Assembly: GCF_006538165.1 (NCBI RefSeq)
Contig: NZ_BDLU01000054.1
Span: 124,001 to 188,000 of the forward strand
Direction: 5' to 3'
Length of the DNA stretch: 64,000 nt
Source: Komagataeibacter diospyri
GTDB taxonomy: Bacteria; Pseudomonadota; Alphaproteobacteria; Acetobacterales; Acetobacteraceae
Part shown: in pieces, positions 27,059-35,480 of the stretch
How positions within the stretch are numbered: position 1 is the first letter of the stretch
How the letters are laid out: every line of letters starts with the position of its first letter
The notes under the pieces: model-generated
What the model saw: the letters and a program-made list of their open reading frames with translations, nothing else
What the model was told of the DNA's origin: nothing
The model's database searches: none
Position numbers and translations under genes: made by a program

Positions 27059-27379
27059 CTATTGAATCCACTGTATACTTCGACCGTAGCGGGGTCTGGT
27101 GAAATACAAAAGTAGGGGAGAATACGAGCAGGGAATGGCATACAGGATCTCCATTACCACGAGGGTCAACTGCCCGGTACGAAAGGGTTTGCGCCCAATT
27201 TCAATCAACAGCCACGGGAGAAGGAAGAACGGTTTAACCGTAAATCCAATTACGACCAGTATGCCCGTTATCATGGCACGCCAACCCTGCCGCCCAACTG
27301 GTAAGGCATAGGGAAAACAAGCAGTATCACCAGTTCTTCTCTTTGCGCGAATTCCTGTGGCCAGTTCAAGCGCATGCAT
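27059..27379 (-). pseudogene. Remnant of a polytopic membrane (GT-C-like) protein
   Basis: A 106-codon frame whose central part (AMITGILVVIGFTVKPFFLL followed by PWLLIEIGR) looks like the KP-x-FLL-P loop of multi-spanning glycosyltransferase-type membrane proteins. A second hydrophobic stretch follows (LTLVVMEILYAIPCSYSPLL). The first ~17 residues (HALELATG) belong instead to the GT2 remnant upstream, so the frame is a junction of two broken genes, not a real protein. Only about one fifth of a normal GT-C length remains. Confidence 0.5.
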
Positions 27380-27538
27380 CGCAAGAAAGGTCTGCTCTCA
27401 AAAACCTATTCAAATAATAGGGAAATATTTCATATACCGTCTGGATAATACACGATAACCGGACAGCAAATCGGAAATCTGATTATCAGATACTGTGGTG
27501 ACGCATCGGATCAGCATACGGTTGCGCCCGCCTGACAT
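27335..27538 (-). pseudogene. Fragment of a family 2 glycosyltransferase, with stop codons
   Basis: Reading the minus strand from 27538 gives GGRNRMLIRCVTTV, then SDNQISDLLSGYRVLSRR and YMKYFPII before an in-frame stop. Past the stops, in the frame of the next fragment, come EQTFLAMHALELA. In intact polyprenol-phosphate-type GT2 enzymes the order is GNR-x-L-T…ISDLLSGYRVFSRRFVKSFP…GFEIETELTVHALEL, so the order and spacing fit a decayed copy. The catalytic N-terminal half is missing. Confidence 0.7.
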
Positions 27539-27723
27539 ATTAATGAAACAGTATCATCTGTTGATTTGTTATCGAATACATAAATGACGCATGATCTGAA
27601 TTAATTGAAAATATCAATTATTGTTGTGTATTAATTTCAGAATATTATTAAAAGATCAGCGGGATATATAATAATTATAAATAATTTTCTTGTTAATATT
27701 TCTTTATGCAGCACATTCATAAT

Positions 27724-27829
27724 TAGAGCAGATCCAGTTTGAATGGACACATTCGAATTGGTGAAGATGCACGATAAACAACGAGTTAGGGCAAATTCTA
27801 CTGAGCCAGAGTTCAGTGGAATTGCTCTA
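27724..27829. repeat. 106-bp inverted-repeat element with TAGAGCA ends
   Basis: Begins TAGAGCAGATCCAGTTTGAA and ends with the complement of TAGAGCAATTCCACTGAAC, i.e. perfect 7-bp outer ends and imperfect pairing for ~20 bp. The size and ends recall the short non-coding repeats found between genes in alphaproteobacteria. No coding capacity. Confidence 0.6.
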
Positions 27830-27947
27830 GATTACAAATCATTTCGGTTCAAAGGGCATGTCCGATCAGTGCATAAATTTCTCTTTTTTTGTGTGTATCA
27901 GTCAGGTATTTGGTGAAAAATAGATATTCAGCACGGATGTTCGTCAT

Positions 27948-27978
27948 AAAAAAACCAGCACTTGTGCTGGTTTTTTTA
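27948..27978 (-). terminator. Rho-independent terminator of mlaA-mlaC
   Basis: Perfect stem AAAACCAGCAC-TT-GTGCTGGTTTT flanked by A and T runs, 36 bp after the mlaC stop on the minus strand. The flanks are symmetrical, so it can work in both directions. Confidence 0.9.
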
Positions 27979-28013
27979 ACGCTGCCTGACCCCGCGTGGC
28001 GGGGACGAAAGAT

Positions 28014-28631
28014 TTAATGGTGGTTGGCGATCTGCTTGTCCAGCGCATGCAGCAGGGCATCCACATTGCCGCCATTGCGTGCGATGAAGGAACCGTAATC
28101 CTGTCGCTGGGTCAGGCGCAGGCTGGCCCCTTCGCCCACCACGTCCACGACCTTCGGGCTGCCGCTGGTGGTGCTGATGATCCACTGGGTGTCCGCACCT
28201 GGCTGGCCGGGGCGGTTGATGACGGTGGAAACCGCCGTGTCCTCACCCGCGGGCGCGCTGGAACCGACCACGAAGGTCACGCCGCGATAATCGCCGATCT
28301 TGTCGGTAATGGCGTTGACCAGTACCTGATGGAACAGCTTGATGTAGCGCGTCTGCTGCTCCGGTGTTGCAGTCCGCCAGTAGCGGCCAAGGCAATAGCG
28401 GCCGATGGCGTCCACATCCACATACTGTTCCAGAAGGGGCAGGATATTCTGCTTCTTCTTTTCCAGCGGGATATCGCTGTTGACCACGCCAACCAGCTTG
28501 TTACCGAACATGGTGACGAAGGAACGGGCCTGCGCGCCGGCATCAACCGCCCATGCTGAAGCAACAGGCATGGCGGCGGCGGTCGCTGCCAGCAGAGCCA
28601 GTGCATGGCGACGGGGGATGGATGTCTGCAT
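28014..28631 (-). CDS. mlaC: MlaC/Ttg2D-family phospholipid-binding protein
   Basis: 205-residue periplasmic carrier that shuttles phospholipids between the outer-membrane MlaA complex and the inner-membrane Mla transporter. A Sec/Tat-like signal peptide is clear (RRHALALLAATAAAMPVASA). The mature domain shows FVTMFGNKLVGVVNSDIPLE, VDVDAIGRYCLGRYWRTATP (family hallmark -F--GR-WR-A-) and YIKLFHQVLVNAITDKIGDY, followed by the beta strands of the lipid pocket ending at RNGGNVDALLHALDKQ. It lies 14 bp after mlaA and shares its transcript. Confidence 0.92.
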   Translation of the reverse strand: MQTSIPRRHALALLAATAAAMPVASAWAVDAGAQARSFVTMFGNKLVGVVNSDIPLEKKKQNILPLLEQYVDVDAIGRYCLGRYWRTATPEQQTRYIKLFHQVLVNAITDKIGDYRGVTFVVGSSAPAGEDTAVSTVINRPGQPGADTQWIISTTSGSPKVVDVVGEGASLRLTQRQDYGSFIARNGGNVDALLHALDKQIANHH

Positions 28632-28645
28632 CGCTGTGTCCCTTT

Positions 28646-29458
28646 TTATCTGTTGTGGTACCAGTCGGGCACGGTGGCCCGATGGTCGTTCTTTATGTTT
28701 TCCGCCATTGCCTTGCGCTGCTGCTGGTAAGCACTGCGGATGGTGGCGTAGGGATCAAGCGAATCCTTCATGACCTGGTCCAGCGCATCAACATTGGTGG
28801 CCATGCCGTTGATGGTGCCCATGATGTTATAGGCCCAGTTGAAGGTCAGCAGCCCATAACCGCGGGGCACGTAGTTCCACGGTGACAGGCCGACGTCGAT
28901 GCCATAGCCGACCCCGTCACGGAACGAGGACGGACCCAGCACCGGCAGGAACAGGTAGGGGCCGGATGGCACGCCCCACGTCGCCAGCGTCAGGCCGGCG
29001 TCGTTGTCGTGGTGCTTGTAGCCGGCGTAATTGGCCACATCGATCAGGCCGCCAATGCCGACCGTCATGTTGATGCACCACCGCACGAAGGCGTCGCCCG
29101 CGCGGCGTGGCTTGCCCGCACCCACGTCGTTAAAGAACACGACGGGTTCGTTCATGGTCTGGTACAGACCACCGATCGAATTGCGCAGCGGGCGCGGCAC
29201 GGCCCAGATATACGCCTTGGCCACCGGGCGCAGGGTATATTTGTTGGCCCACATGGTCAGGTCGAAATTCTTCCGGTTCAGTTTTTCGTACTTGTCGTTG
29301 GCTTCCTTGTATTCAGCCAGCGCGTCCGGGTCCTTGGGTGGCGGGGTCGCGCATGAGGCAAGCCCGAGCAGTCCAAGTGCCACTCCCGCGACGCGAAGCG
29401 ACGAGCGACGCGGGGACGGGCGGGACGACCAAGAATTCGATCCTGTCTCTGCGCGCAT
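28646..29458 (-). CDS. mlaA: MlaA/VacJ outer-membrane lipoprotein
   Basis: 270-residue lipoprotein that removes mislocalised phospholipids from the outer leaflet of the outer membrane. After an N-terminal extension the lipobox reads LGLASC. Family motifs follow: EKLNRKNFDLTMWANKYTLR, AVPRPLRNSIGGLYQTMNEP, NDVGAGKPRRAGDAFVRWCI, NMTVGIGGLIDVANYAG, WGVPSGPYLFLPVLGPSSFR and RDGVGYGIDV. The ATG at 29458 is chosen; an in-frame ATG at 29497 is possible. Partner genes mlaDEF are not in the window. Confidence 0.94.
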   Translation of the reverse strand: MRAETGSNSWSSRPSPRRSSLRVAGVALGLLGLASCATPPPKDPDALAEYKEANDKYEKLNRKNFDLTMWANKYTLRPVAKAYIWAVPRPLRNSIGGLYQTMNEPVVFFNDVGAGKPRRAGDAFVRWCINMTVGIGGLIDVANYAGYKHHDNDAGLTLATWGVPSGPYLFLPVLGPSSFRDGVGYGIDVGLSPWNYVPRGYGLLTFNWAYNIMGTINGMATNVDALDQVMKDSLDPYATIRSAYQQQRKAMAENIKNDHRATVPDWYHNR

Positions 29459-29799
29459 ACTCGTTTCCGCTTCCCTCTGTATTCGCTTGCCCACCATGCT
29501 GGCATGGCGGGATGGCCCAATGTGTTGGCAAGAATCCCGAACCGGGCAATGACGCCCCTTTCTTGCGTCACTCTCTAGCATGGGATCGCTGTTGTGCAAT
29601 CCGCTTGCCACGGGATGAAGGCATATTGTGTCTGCCCTGCATGGGGAAGGTGGGACAAAGCCTGCCCTGAAGCGGCCATGTGAAGGGGAGACTTGGCAGA
29701 ATTGCCGCGCTGAGTGTGACGTAAAATCCACAATATCTTCAACGTCACGCTACCGGCACGGTGGCATGGTATCACGATTTGTTGAAGATACGGCAGGCC
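29459..29799. other. mlaA promoter region / thyX 3' spacer with nested inverted repeats
   Basis: 341 bp without a convincing gene. It should contain the mlaA promoter. Near the thyX stop there are two interleaved dyads: TATCTTCAAC (29734-29743) with GTTGAAGATA (29781-29790), and GTGACGT (29716-29722) with ACGTCAC (29742-29748). Neither is followed by a T-run. Confidence 0.5.
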
Positions 29800-30750
29800 T
29801 CAGCGGGCAAGCTTCGATGCGATTTCGGGAAACATGTCCGCCAGTTCCCGGATCTCACGCTTTGACATGCCAGCCTGCGCCGGATCAACGGCCTGGCCAG
29901 CCATTGCCGCGCGCAGCACCTTCAGCGCGGGACCGGACAGCAGGACCGCGTCACGCATGTAATCGGTAAAGGCCTCGTATGTCAGTGGTGCCCATTTCTG
30001 CACGATCTGCAGGATGGCGTCGGCATAGGCGCGGATTTCGTACTGCGCGTGGCTGTCCGCGCGCAGGCGCAGGAAATGCAGCAGGTTCCACAGGTTAATC
30101 TGCCAGTAGAACTGGGTCATGATGTTGACCGGCAGGTTCATGCGCGCCAGTTCACGTGCGATGGCCGGGCGGTCCGGGTCGCGCTTTTCGCCGTTTTCGT
30201 CCTCGTTGAGCAGGTCGAGGTAATGGTCATAGCAGCGCGATGCGTCATCACGCAGGATATCGAGTACCTGCTGCGCCTGCTCGGGCGGTAGCGCATCGGC
30301 CCGGCCCTGCTTGTTGTTGGTGGACTGGGCGGCGATATCCTCGGGGCGGGGGAAATAGAATTCCTTTTCCAGCACCGAATAGCGGGCCGAGTATTCATTG
30401 ATGCTGGCGGTGCGGTGGCGGAACCACTGCCGGGTGACGAAAATGGGCGCGCGCACATGCAGCTTCAGCACCGCAAGCTCGAACGGGCTGGTGTGGCGGT
30501 GGCGCATGAGATAGCGGATCAGTCCCCGGTCATCGGACGTGCTACGCGTGCCCTTGCCGTAGGATACGCGCGCGCCCTGCACGATCCCGCTATCGCCGCC
30601 CATGTAGTCCACGGCGCGGACAAAGCCGGTTTCCAGCACGGGAATGGGGGAATACAGCACGTCTTCCACCGCGGGGACGACAAGGCGGCGGGTCTGCGCC
30701 CATCCGGCGCGGGCTGCCTCGATTGCCGATTTCTGCTCAGTGGAAAACAT
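29800..30750 (-). CDS. thyX: Flavin-dependent thymidylate synthase
   Basis: Makes dTMP from dUMP using FAD, NADPH and methylene-tetrahydrofolate. 316 residues from the ATG at 30750 (MFSTEQKSAIE). The ThyX signature RHRTASINEYSARYS is intact, with the flanking RYLMRHRHTSPFE (FAD/dUMP binding) and the downstream NLPVNIMTQFYWQINLWNLL and LRADSHAQYEIRAYADAI, which are typical. The longer frame to 30870 is unlikely. A second ATG at 30780 is possible. Whether thyA also exists cannot be judged from this window. Confidence 0.96.
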   Translation of the reverse strand: MFSTEQKSAIEAARAGWAQTRRLVVPAVEDVLYSPIPVLETGFVRAVDYMGGDSGIVQGARVSYGKGTRSTSDDRGLIRYLMRHRHTSPFELAVLKLHVRAPIFVTRQWFRHRTASINEYSARYSVLEKEFYFPRPEDIAAQSTNNKQGRADALPPEQAQQVLDILRDDASRCYDHYLDLLNEDENGEKRDPDRPAIARELARMNLPVNIMTQFYWQINLWNLLHFLRLRADSHAQYEIRAYADAILQIVQKWAPLTYEAFTDYMRDAVLLSGPALKVLRAAMAGQAVDPAQAGMSKREIRELADMFPEIASKLAR

Positions 30751-31139
30751 GTGTCGCCCCGTCCAGTCTGTGTCGATCATAGCAAAGGACGCGGGCCATA
30801 CCATACGGGGCATGTCATATCCAAGACGCCAACCCGTAACGATGGCCCGCCTGGCCTGTCCCGGTCGCATGGCTGTGACCCGTCTTTACGGCGGTATCAT
30901 GGCGGGTGACGGACGTGCGGGGCCAGTGTTTTTTTCACGAAAAACAGGGTCTGTGGCCGCCCGACCGCGCCATCACGGGGCCAGCATGGGGCAGATTTCA
31001 GGCACCCTGCCGAAACGGGGGCGCCGTCGGATATGGGACAAAAAATATCCATGACTGTTTCGGGTGCGGGAATCCCGCTCCATATGTCGCAGCCACCTTC
31101 GGCGGCCCCTTGCCAGATGCACGGCCAATCCCTATATCC
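30751..31139. other. thyX / ssrA divergent intergenic region
   Basis: About 390 bp expected to hold the thyX and ssrA promoters. A small dyad TGTTTTT-N6-AAAAACA lies at ~30927-30946. Open frames here are short, and one of them runs antisense across the tmRNA, so I call no gene. Confidence 0.45.
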
Positions 31140-31433
31140 GGAAGTGCCGGAGGGGCTTGCCCCTTGGCTATGGCGATAAACGGCGCGTGGAATAAGTGTT
31201 GTGGACCCGGGGGCGGTACCCGGCGTCTCCACCAATTTCCCCCTGGATGGGGAACATGGGGACGAAACAGGCTCGACACGCATGGTAAAGACCCGCCTTT
31301 TGCCCGGCATTGTACCACCGTTATCGGGCTAAATTACAAGTGCCAATGATAACTCTGAGGTGCTCGCTGTCGCTGCATAAGCGATAAGCGCGGTTCGGGA
31401 GGGCACCGGGCAACAGAAGCCCTCCCACCTTGT
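31140..31433 (+). ncRNA. ssrA: Circularly permuted two-piece tmRNA (alphaproteobacterial type)
   Basis: Rescues stalled ribosomes by adding a degradation tag. The acceptor piece comes first and ends in CGTCTCC-ACCA (31224-31234), preceded by a T arm CCGGG-GGCGGTA-CCCGG. A 23-nt spacer, itself a TTCCCC/GGGGAA hairpin, separates it from the coding piece starting GGGGACG at 31258. The 7-bp acceptor helix GGGGACG/CGTCTCC has a G·U at the third pair, the alanine identity element. The tag frame at 31342-31380 (GCC … GCA TAA) gives ANDNSEVLAVAA, so the full tag is AANDNSEVLAVAA. A strong GGGAGGGC/GCCCTCCC stem closes the 3' part. The outer boundaries are approximate. Confidence 0.95.
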
Positions 31434-31623
31434 CTGCTGTTCATGTTAGGTTGATGGTGCGGTATCCGCTTCGTGAAGGGATGCCCGACCTCAGTGGCTT
31501 TTCACGCCATGAAGTTTGACGCACAGCTTGAAGCTGTGGCACGGCGTGGCCTGAACCCGCATGTCTGCAAAAATCCGGTCCGGCGGGGAAACCGTCCGGG
31601 CGGATGTACGGAGAAGTCCGATA

Positions 31624-32211
31624 ATGTCCGATGATCACGACGAGGAAAACGGTTTTGACACCGCCATTCCCGACAGCCTCATGCCCTATGATTCCTGGAT
31701 CGAGGATGCCTACCGGCAGGTCATGCTGCGCGCGCTCGACTATGCGGCCGCGCAGGGACTGCCGGGTGATCATCATTTCTACCTGACATTCAGGACCGAC
31801 TGGCCGGGTGTTGAAATGCCCGACCGCCTGCGTGCCCAGTATCCGCACGAAATCACCATTGTCCTTCAGCACCAGTTCTGGGACCTGAAGGTGGACCGCA
31901 CGCACCAGATCATATCGGTCGGGCTGTCATTCGGGGGGATTCCTTCCACGCTGGTGATTCCGGTGGCGGCCGTATCAGCCTTTGCCGACCCGCATATCCG
32001 CCTTGCCCTGCGCTTTACCGTGCCCGAACAGCCGCCCGTGGCTGCCGCAGCACCCAACGTGGTGCCGGTGCAGCCCGCGATGGCGGACACGACGCAGGCC
32101 ACCTCTGCCGCCGATATGGCAGCGGACGGCGCGGATACGGACAGGGGCGAAGGGTCGCAGGTTGTCAGTCTCGCCGCCTTCCGCAAGAAGGGGCCGGGGG
32201 GACCGGGCTGA
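31624..32211 (+). CDS. sspB: SspB, ClpXP adaptor for ssrA-tagged proteins (alpha-type)
   Basis: 195-residue adaptor that tethers ssrA-tagged polypeptides to ClpX. The N-terminal domain (~15-150) carries the SspB pattern: [80 protein letters not shown] and [13 protein letters not shown] Pro/Ala-rich flexible linker follows, ending in a short basic tail ([10 protein letters not shown]) that resembles the ClpX-binding XB motif. The ATG at 31624 follows GGAGAAG. It lies about 190 bp downstream of the tmRNA that makes its ligand, a functionally sensible neighbourhood. Confidence 0.93.
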   Translation: MSDDHDEENGFDTAIPDSLMPYDSWIEDAYRQVMLRALDYAAAQGLPGDHHFYLTFRTDWPGVEMPDRLRAQYPHEITIVLQHQFWDLKVDRTHQIISVGLSFGGIPSTLVIPVAAVSAFADPHIRLALRFTVPEQPPVAAAAPNVVPVQPAMADTTQATSAADMAADGADTDRGEGSQVVSLAAFRKKGPGGPG

Positions 32212-32314
32212 GCCACATTTTCCATCCGGGCGCGCCGGATGCGCCGGGCGCGCCCTGAACCTGAACGCCGCCACCTGGAACCAATCCGGGGGAAAAAAGG
32301 CAGGAGACCGTCCG

Positions 32315-33967
32315 TTGAATGTATCCGCACCCACGCGCAAGCCATTTGTCTATGGCCCGCTGTTCCCGCTGCATGATGATGATACACCGTGGAAGAAGCT
32401 GGAGATCGAGGGGATAACCACCTCGGTCCTCGGTGGCCGCACGGTGGTCCATGTCCGGCCCGAAGCCCTGACCGCCCTTGCGGCCCGCGCCTTCAACGAC
32501 GTGGCGCACCTGCTGCGCCCGGGCCATCTGGCGCAGCTTGCCAAGATCCTGAAGGACCCGGAAGCATCCGAAAACGATCGCTTCGTGGCGCTGGACCTGC
32601 TCAAGAACGCCTGCATTGCGGCCGGTGGCGTGCTGCCCATGTGCCAGGATACCGGTACCGCCATCGTGTATGGCAAGAAGGGCCAGCGTGTGTGGGTGGA
32701 CGGGAACGAGGAGGAAGCCTTCTCCCGCGGGGTGTACGACACCTATACCGGCACGTCGCTGCGGTATTCGCAGATGGCGCCGGTTTCGATGTTCGAGGAA
32801 GTGAATACCGGCACCAACCTGCCCGTGCAGTTCCATATCTCGGCAAATCCCGGTGACTACCATGCCGAACAGATGGACCTCATGTTCATCGCCAAGGGCG
32901 GCGGGTCGGCGAACAAGACCTTCCTGTTCCAGGAAACCCGCGCCCTGCTGTCCAGCAAGGAGCACCTGCTGAAATGGCTGGATGGCAAGATCCGGACGCT
33001 GGGCACGTCCGCCTGTCCGCCGTACCACCTTGCCGTAGTGATCGGCGGCATGTCGGCCGAGCAGAACCTTGAGACCGTAAAGCTGGCCTCCACCCGCTGG
33101 CTGGACAGCCTGCCGACCGAAGGCAGCGCGCATGGCCACGCCTTCCGCGATCTGGAGATGGAAGAGGAAATCCACAAGCTGACCCAGCGCCTGGGCATTG
33201 GCGCGCAGTTTGGCGGCAAGTATTTCTGCCACGACGTGCGCGTCGTGCGCCTGCCACGCCATGGCGCATCACTGCCGGTGGGGATCGGGGTTTCGTGTTC
33301 GGCGGACCGTCAGGTCAAGGCCCGGATTACCGCCGATGGCGTCTTCCTTGAACAGCTTGAAACCGATCCAGCCCGCTTCCTGCCCGAAACCACGGATGAT
33401 GATCTGGACGGGGAGGCAGTGCAGATTGACCTGAACCAGCCGATGGATGAAATCCGCCGCAAGCTGTCGCAGTATCCCGTGCGCACCCGCCTGTCCCTGA
33501 CCGGCACGATGGTCGTCGCCCGTGACATCGCGCACGCCAAATTCCGCGAAAGGCTGGAAAAGGGTGAGGGGCTGCCCCAGTACCTCAAGGACCATCCCGT
33601 CTATTACGCCGGTCCCGCCAAGACGCCCGAAGGCATGCCCACCGGCTCCTTCGGTCCTACCACGGCGGGCCGCATGGACAGTTATGTGGCCATGCTGCAG
33701 AAGGCTGGCGGGTCGTATGTCATGCTGGCCAAGGGCAACCGGTCAAAAGCCGTGCGGGATGCATGCAAGGAATATGGCGGTTTCTACCTTGGTTCCGTTG
33801 GTGGGCCGGCGGCCCGCCTGGCGCAGGACTGCATCCGCAAGGTCGAGGTGCTGGAATATCCCGAACTGGGCATGGAAGCGGTGTGGAAGATCGAGGTCGA
33901 GAATTTTCCGGCCTTTATCGTAATCGACGACAAGGGTAATGATTTTTATGACGGCCTGACTGGCTGA
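32315..33967 (+). CDS. fumA: Fumarate hydratase, class I ([4Fe-4S])
   Basis: Iron-sulfur fumarase of the TCA cycle. 550 residues from a TTG at 32315 that has AGGAG eight bases upstream and matches the family length; the frame upstream runs into sspB and is not used. Motifs include [20 protein letters not shown] (first cluster Cys), [40 protein letters not shown] (second Cys) and [17 protein letters not shown]. The C-terminal domain carries [20 protein letters not shown] and [20 protein letters not shown]. It is co-directional with sspB and the VOC gene. Confidence 0.95.
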   Translation: MNVSAPTRKPFVYGPLFPLHDDDTPWKKLEIEGITTSVLGGRTVVHVRPEALTALAARAFNDVAHLLRPGHLAQLAKILKDPEASENDRFVALDLLKNACIAAGGVLPMCQDTGTAIVYGKKGQRVWVDGNEEEAFSRGVYDTYTGTSLRYSQMAPVSMFEEVNTGTNLPVQFHISANPGDYHAEQMDLMFIAKGGGSANKTFLFQETRALLSSKEHLLKWLDGKIRTLGTSACPPYHLAVVIGGMSAEQNLETVKLASTRWLDSLPTEGSAHGHAFRDLEMEEEIHKLTQRLGIGAQFGGKYFCHDVRVVRLPRHGASLPVGIGVSCSADRQVKARITADGVFLEQLETDPARFLPETTDDDLDGEAVQIDLNQPMDEIRRKLSQYPVRTRLSLTGTMVVARDIAHAKFRERLEKGEGLPQYLKDHPVYYAGPAKTPEGMPTGSFGPTTAGRMDSYVAMLQKAGGSYVMLAKGNRSKAVRDACKEYGGFYLGSVGGPAARLAQDCIRKVEVLEYPELGMEAVWKIEVENFPAFIVIDDKGNDFYDGLTG

Positions 33968-33986
33968 ACGTACCTTCCTGCGGTGC

Positions 33987-34011
33987 GTCCGGCCTGTCTG
34001 TCGGGCCGGAC
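33987..34011 (+). terminator. Intercistronic hairpin after fumA
   Basis: GTCCGGCC-N9-GGCCGGAC, a perfect 8-bp stem 20 bp after the fumA stop and 22 bp before the VOC start. It lacks a T-run, so it may be a transcript-stabilising or attenuating hairpin. Confidence 0.45.
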
Positions 34012-34032
34012 AACCGGAGGTTTGAGAGCGCC

Positions 34033-34425
34033 ATGCGTTTTACCGTCGATCGTCTTGACCACCTTGTGGTGAGTGTCCGCGACCTTGAGGTCTCGGCCTC
34101 GTGGTTCCAGCGCGTGCTGGGTATGGAGCGCGAGGAATATGGGCGCAACAACCGCACGGCGCTGAAATTCGGTGGCCAGAAAATAAACCTCCGTCCCTAT
34201 GGGGCCGAGGGCTGGACCACGGCGGAAGACGCGCTGCCCGGCACGAATGATTTGTGTTTCACCACCGCGCTGAACAGCGTCGATGTGATCGAACATCTTG
34301 AAAAATGTGGCGTCCGGGTGACCGAGGGGCCGGTGGCCCGTCTGGGGGCGCTGGGGCCTGTGACATCGGTCTATTGTAACGATCCCGATGGCAACCTGAT
34401 CGAAATCGCGTCCTATCAGGGGTAA
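34033..34425 (+). CDS. VOC-superfamily (glyoxalase/bleomycin-resistance fold) protein
   Basis: 130-residue single-domain protein with two beta-alpha-beta-beta-beta modules. RLDHLVVSVRDLEVSASWFQ supplies the first metal-binding His, LGMEREEYGRNNRTALKFGG the first strands, GTNDLCFTTALNSVDVIEHL the second module, and CNDPDGNLIEIASY the C-terminal Glu ligand and the DPDGN turn. This pattern fits the lactoylglutathione-lyase-like or virulence-type VOC group. The substrate cannot be deduced. GGAGG precedes the ATG. It follows fumA on the same strand. Confidence 0.88.
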   Translation: MRFTVDRLDHLVVSVRDLEVSASWFQRVLGMEREEYGRNNRTALKFGGQKINLRPYGAEGWTTAEDALPGTNDLCFTTALNSVDVIEHLEKCGVRVTEGPVARLGALGPVTSVYCNDPDGNLIEIASYQG

Positions 34426-34539
34426 AGACCGCATGGCAGCTGATCTTGTGGCCGGTTGCAGCATTCCGCCTGCAGAATGTTAAGCGCATATTAGAGGCTG
34501 TTTGAAAAGTCGGATCAGGATAGCGATTTGAAATTGAAA

Positions 34540-34617
34540 GAGGTTTTTGGTGAAGCTTTTTCAAGAAGCTTCTGGGAACGCCGCCTTTATTTAAAAAGAA
34601 TGGCACCCAAAAACTTC
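34540..34617 (+). repeat. Two-hairpin intergenic repeat, copy 3
   Basis: Starts AGGTTTTTGGTGAAGC, includes TTTTTCAAGAAGCTTC and closes GGCACCCAAAAACTTCC. It lies between the convergent VOC and YbhB-type genes. The second stem is partly eroded (CGCCGCCTTTATTTAAAAAG). Confidence 0.83.
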
Positions 34618-34656
34618 CATTATTTATCAATATCTTATTGGGAATGTACCTTTTGC

Positions 34657-34682
34657 GTCGCCGCGCATTCACGCGCGGCGAC
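34657..34682. terminator. Strong hairpin at the 3' side of the YbhB-type gene
   Basis: GTCGCCGCGC-N6-GCGCGGCGAC, a perfect 10-bp stem just beyond the stop of the minus-strand gene. No T-run follows on the minus strand. Confidence 0.5.
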
Positions 34683-34689
34683 AGGGTCG

Positions 34690-35184
34690 TCATTTCGGCT
34701 GCTTGCCAAACACGGCGGTCAGCTTGGCTGAACCAAGGCTGTGCTGGTTAATGACAAAGCCCACCATGGCGCCCGATGCATCACTGGGCAGGTCGATCCG
34801 TTCGATGTCCAGCGCGTGGATGGTGAAAATGTAATGGTGATCCGGCCCCGGCGGGGGGGCGGCACCGCCATAGACATTGCCACCGAAATCGGTGCGGGTC
34901 ATTTCAGCATGTTCGGGCAGGTTGTTGTCACCCGATCCGGCACCTGCGGGCAGCGAGGACACCGTGGCGGGAATGTTGATGACAATCCAGTGCCACCAGC
35001 CTGATCCCGTCGGTGCGTCGGGGTCGTACATGGTGATGGCAAAGCTCTTGGTGCCAGCGGGCGCGTCCTGCCATGCCAGCGGCGGCGAGATATTGCCGCC
35101 GGAATAGCCCATTCCATCAAACACCTGTGCCGCGGGCAGGCGGTCGCCTTCGTTGAAGGAACGGCTTGTCAGTGTAAAGGTCAT
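34690..35184 (-). CDS. YbhB/YbcL family (Raf-kinase-inhibitor-like, PEBP fold) protein
   Basis: 164-residue phosphatidylethanolamine-binding-protein fold; the bacterial function is unknown. SFNEGDRLPAAQVFDGMGYS followed by GGNISPPLAW, then AGTKSFAITMYDPDAPTGSG and WWHWIVINIPATVSSLP, then the ligand-pocket loop YGGAAPPPGPDHHYIFTIHAL are the family hallmarks. The ATG at 35184 has AGGAAA upstream; the longer frame to 35232 is rejected. No signal peptide. It is convergent with the VOC gene. Confidence 0.93.
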   Translation of the reverse strand: MTFTLTSRSFNEGDRLPAAQVFDGMGYSGGNISPPLAWQDAPAGTKSFAITMYDPDAPTGSGWWHWIVINIPATVSSLPAGAGSGDNNLPEHAEMTRTDFGGNVYGGAAPPPGPDHHYIFTIHALDIERIDLPSDASGAMVGFVINQHSLGSAKLTAVFGKQPK

Positions 35185-35252
35185 GTCGGTTTCCTGCTTT
35201 CCGCGCGGTCTGCCGCGCGGATAGGGGGTCAACGTTGGCCGGGTATCGGACG

Positions 35253-35480
35253 TTACCAGTTCTGGCTGATCAGCCAGAACTCTTCCGATGTCAGGGTAAT
35301 GACCTGATCGCCGTTCTTGCTTTCGGCGGCAGCGCGGGCCAGGGCCTCGATGCGCTGGATCATCAGCGTCTTGCGCTGATAGGTCTCGTTGCGGTCTTTT
35401 TCCTCGACCGATTCAAGAACCTGCAGCGCGGTGTGGCAGGCGCGGGTAATGCGGGCGGCATCAAGTGCGGCGTAGGACAT
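35253..35480 (-). CDS. Conserved-looking small protein of unknown function
   Basis: 75-residue acidic, mostly helical protein (MSYAALDAARITRACHTALQ … RNETYQRKTLMIQRIEALAR). It ends with LTSEEFWLISQNW, an unusual aromatic tail. GGAG precedes the ATG by about ten bases. I do not recognise it. It is 68 bp upstream of the YbhB-type gene on the same strand and may be co-transcribed. It is divergent from queA across ~200 bp. Confidence 0.6.
   Translation of the reverse strand: MSYAALDAARITRACHTALQVLESVEEKDRNETYQRKTLMIQRIEALARAAAESKNGDQVITLTSEEFWLISQNW

Larger units (their letters stand above)
26317..27945. other. AT-rich gene-poor scar
   Basis: About 1.6 kb whose composition contrasts sharply with the GC-rich surroundings, especially 26,380-26,470, 26,870-27,010 and 27,560-27,720, where A/T runs dominate. 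No intact gene is seen. It contains decayed glycosyltransferase fragments on the minus strand (27,059-27,538), an unassigned minus-strand open frame (26,469-26,714) and a 106-bp element with TAGAGCA ends. It is likely the remnant of an acquired segment. Confidence 0.7.

Noticed and set aside
30897..31310. 137-codon minus-strand frame containing VETPGTAPGS
   Set aside because: It is the complement of the tmRNA acceptor piece and spacer; the protein-like conservation is really RNA conservation.
31982..32314. N-terminal extension of fumarase to base 31982
   Set aside because: It would overlap most of the sspB 3' half, and the added residues are unlike fumarase. The TTG at 32315 with AGGAG fits better.
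34490..34540. GAGGCTGTTTGAAAAG-like sequence resembling an insertion-sequence end
   Set aside because: No matching inverted end, target duplication or transposase remnant nearby.
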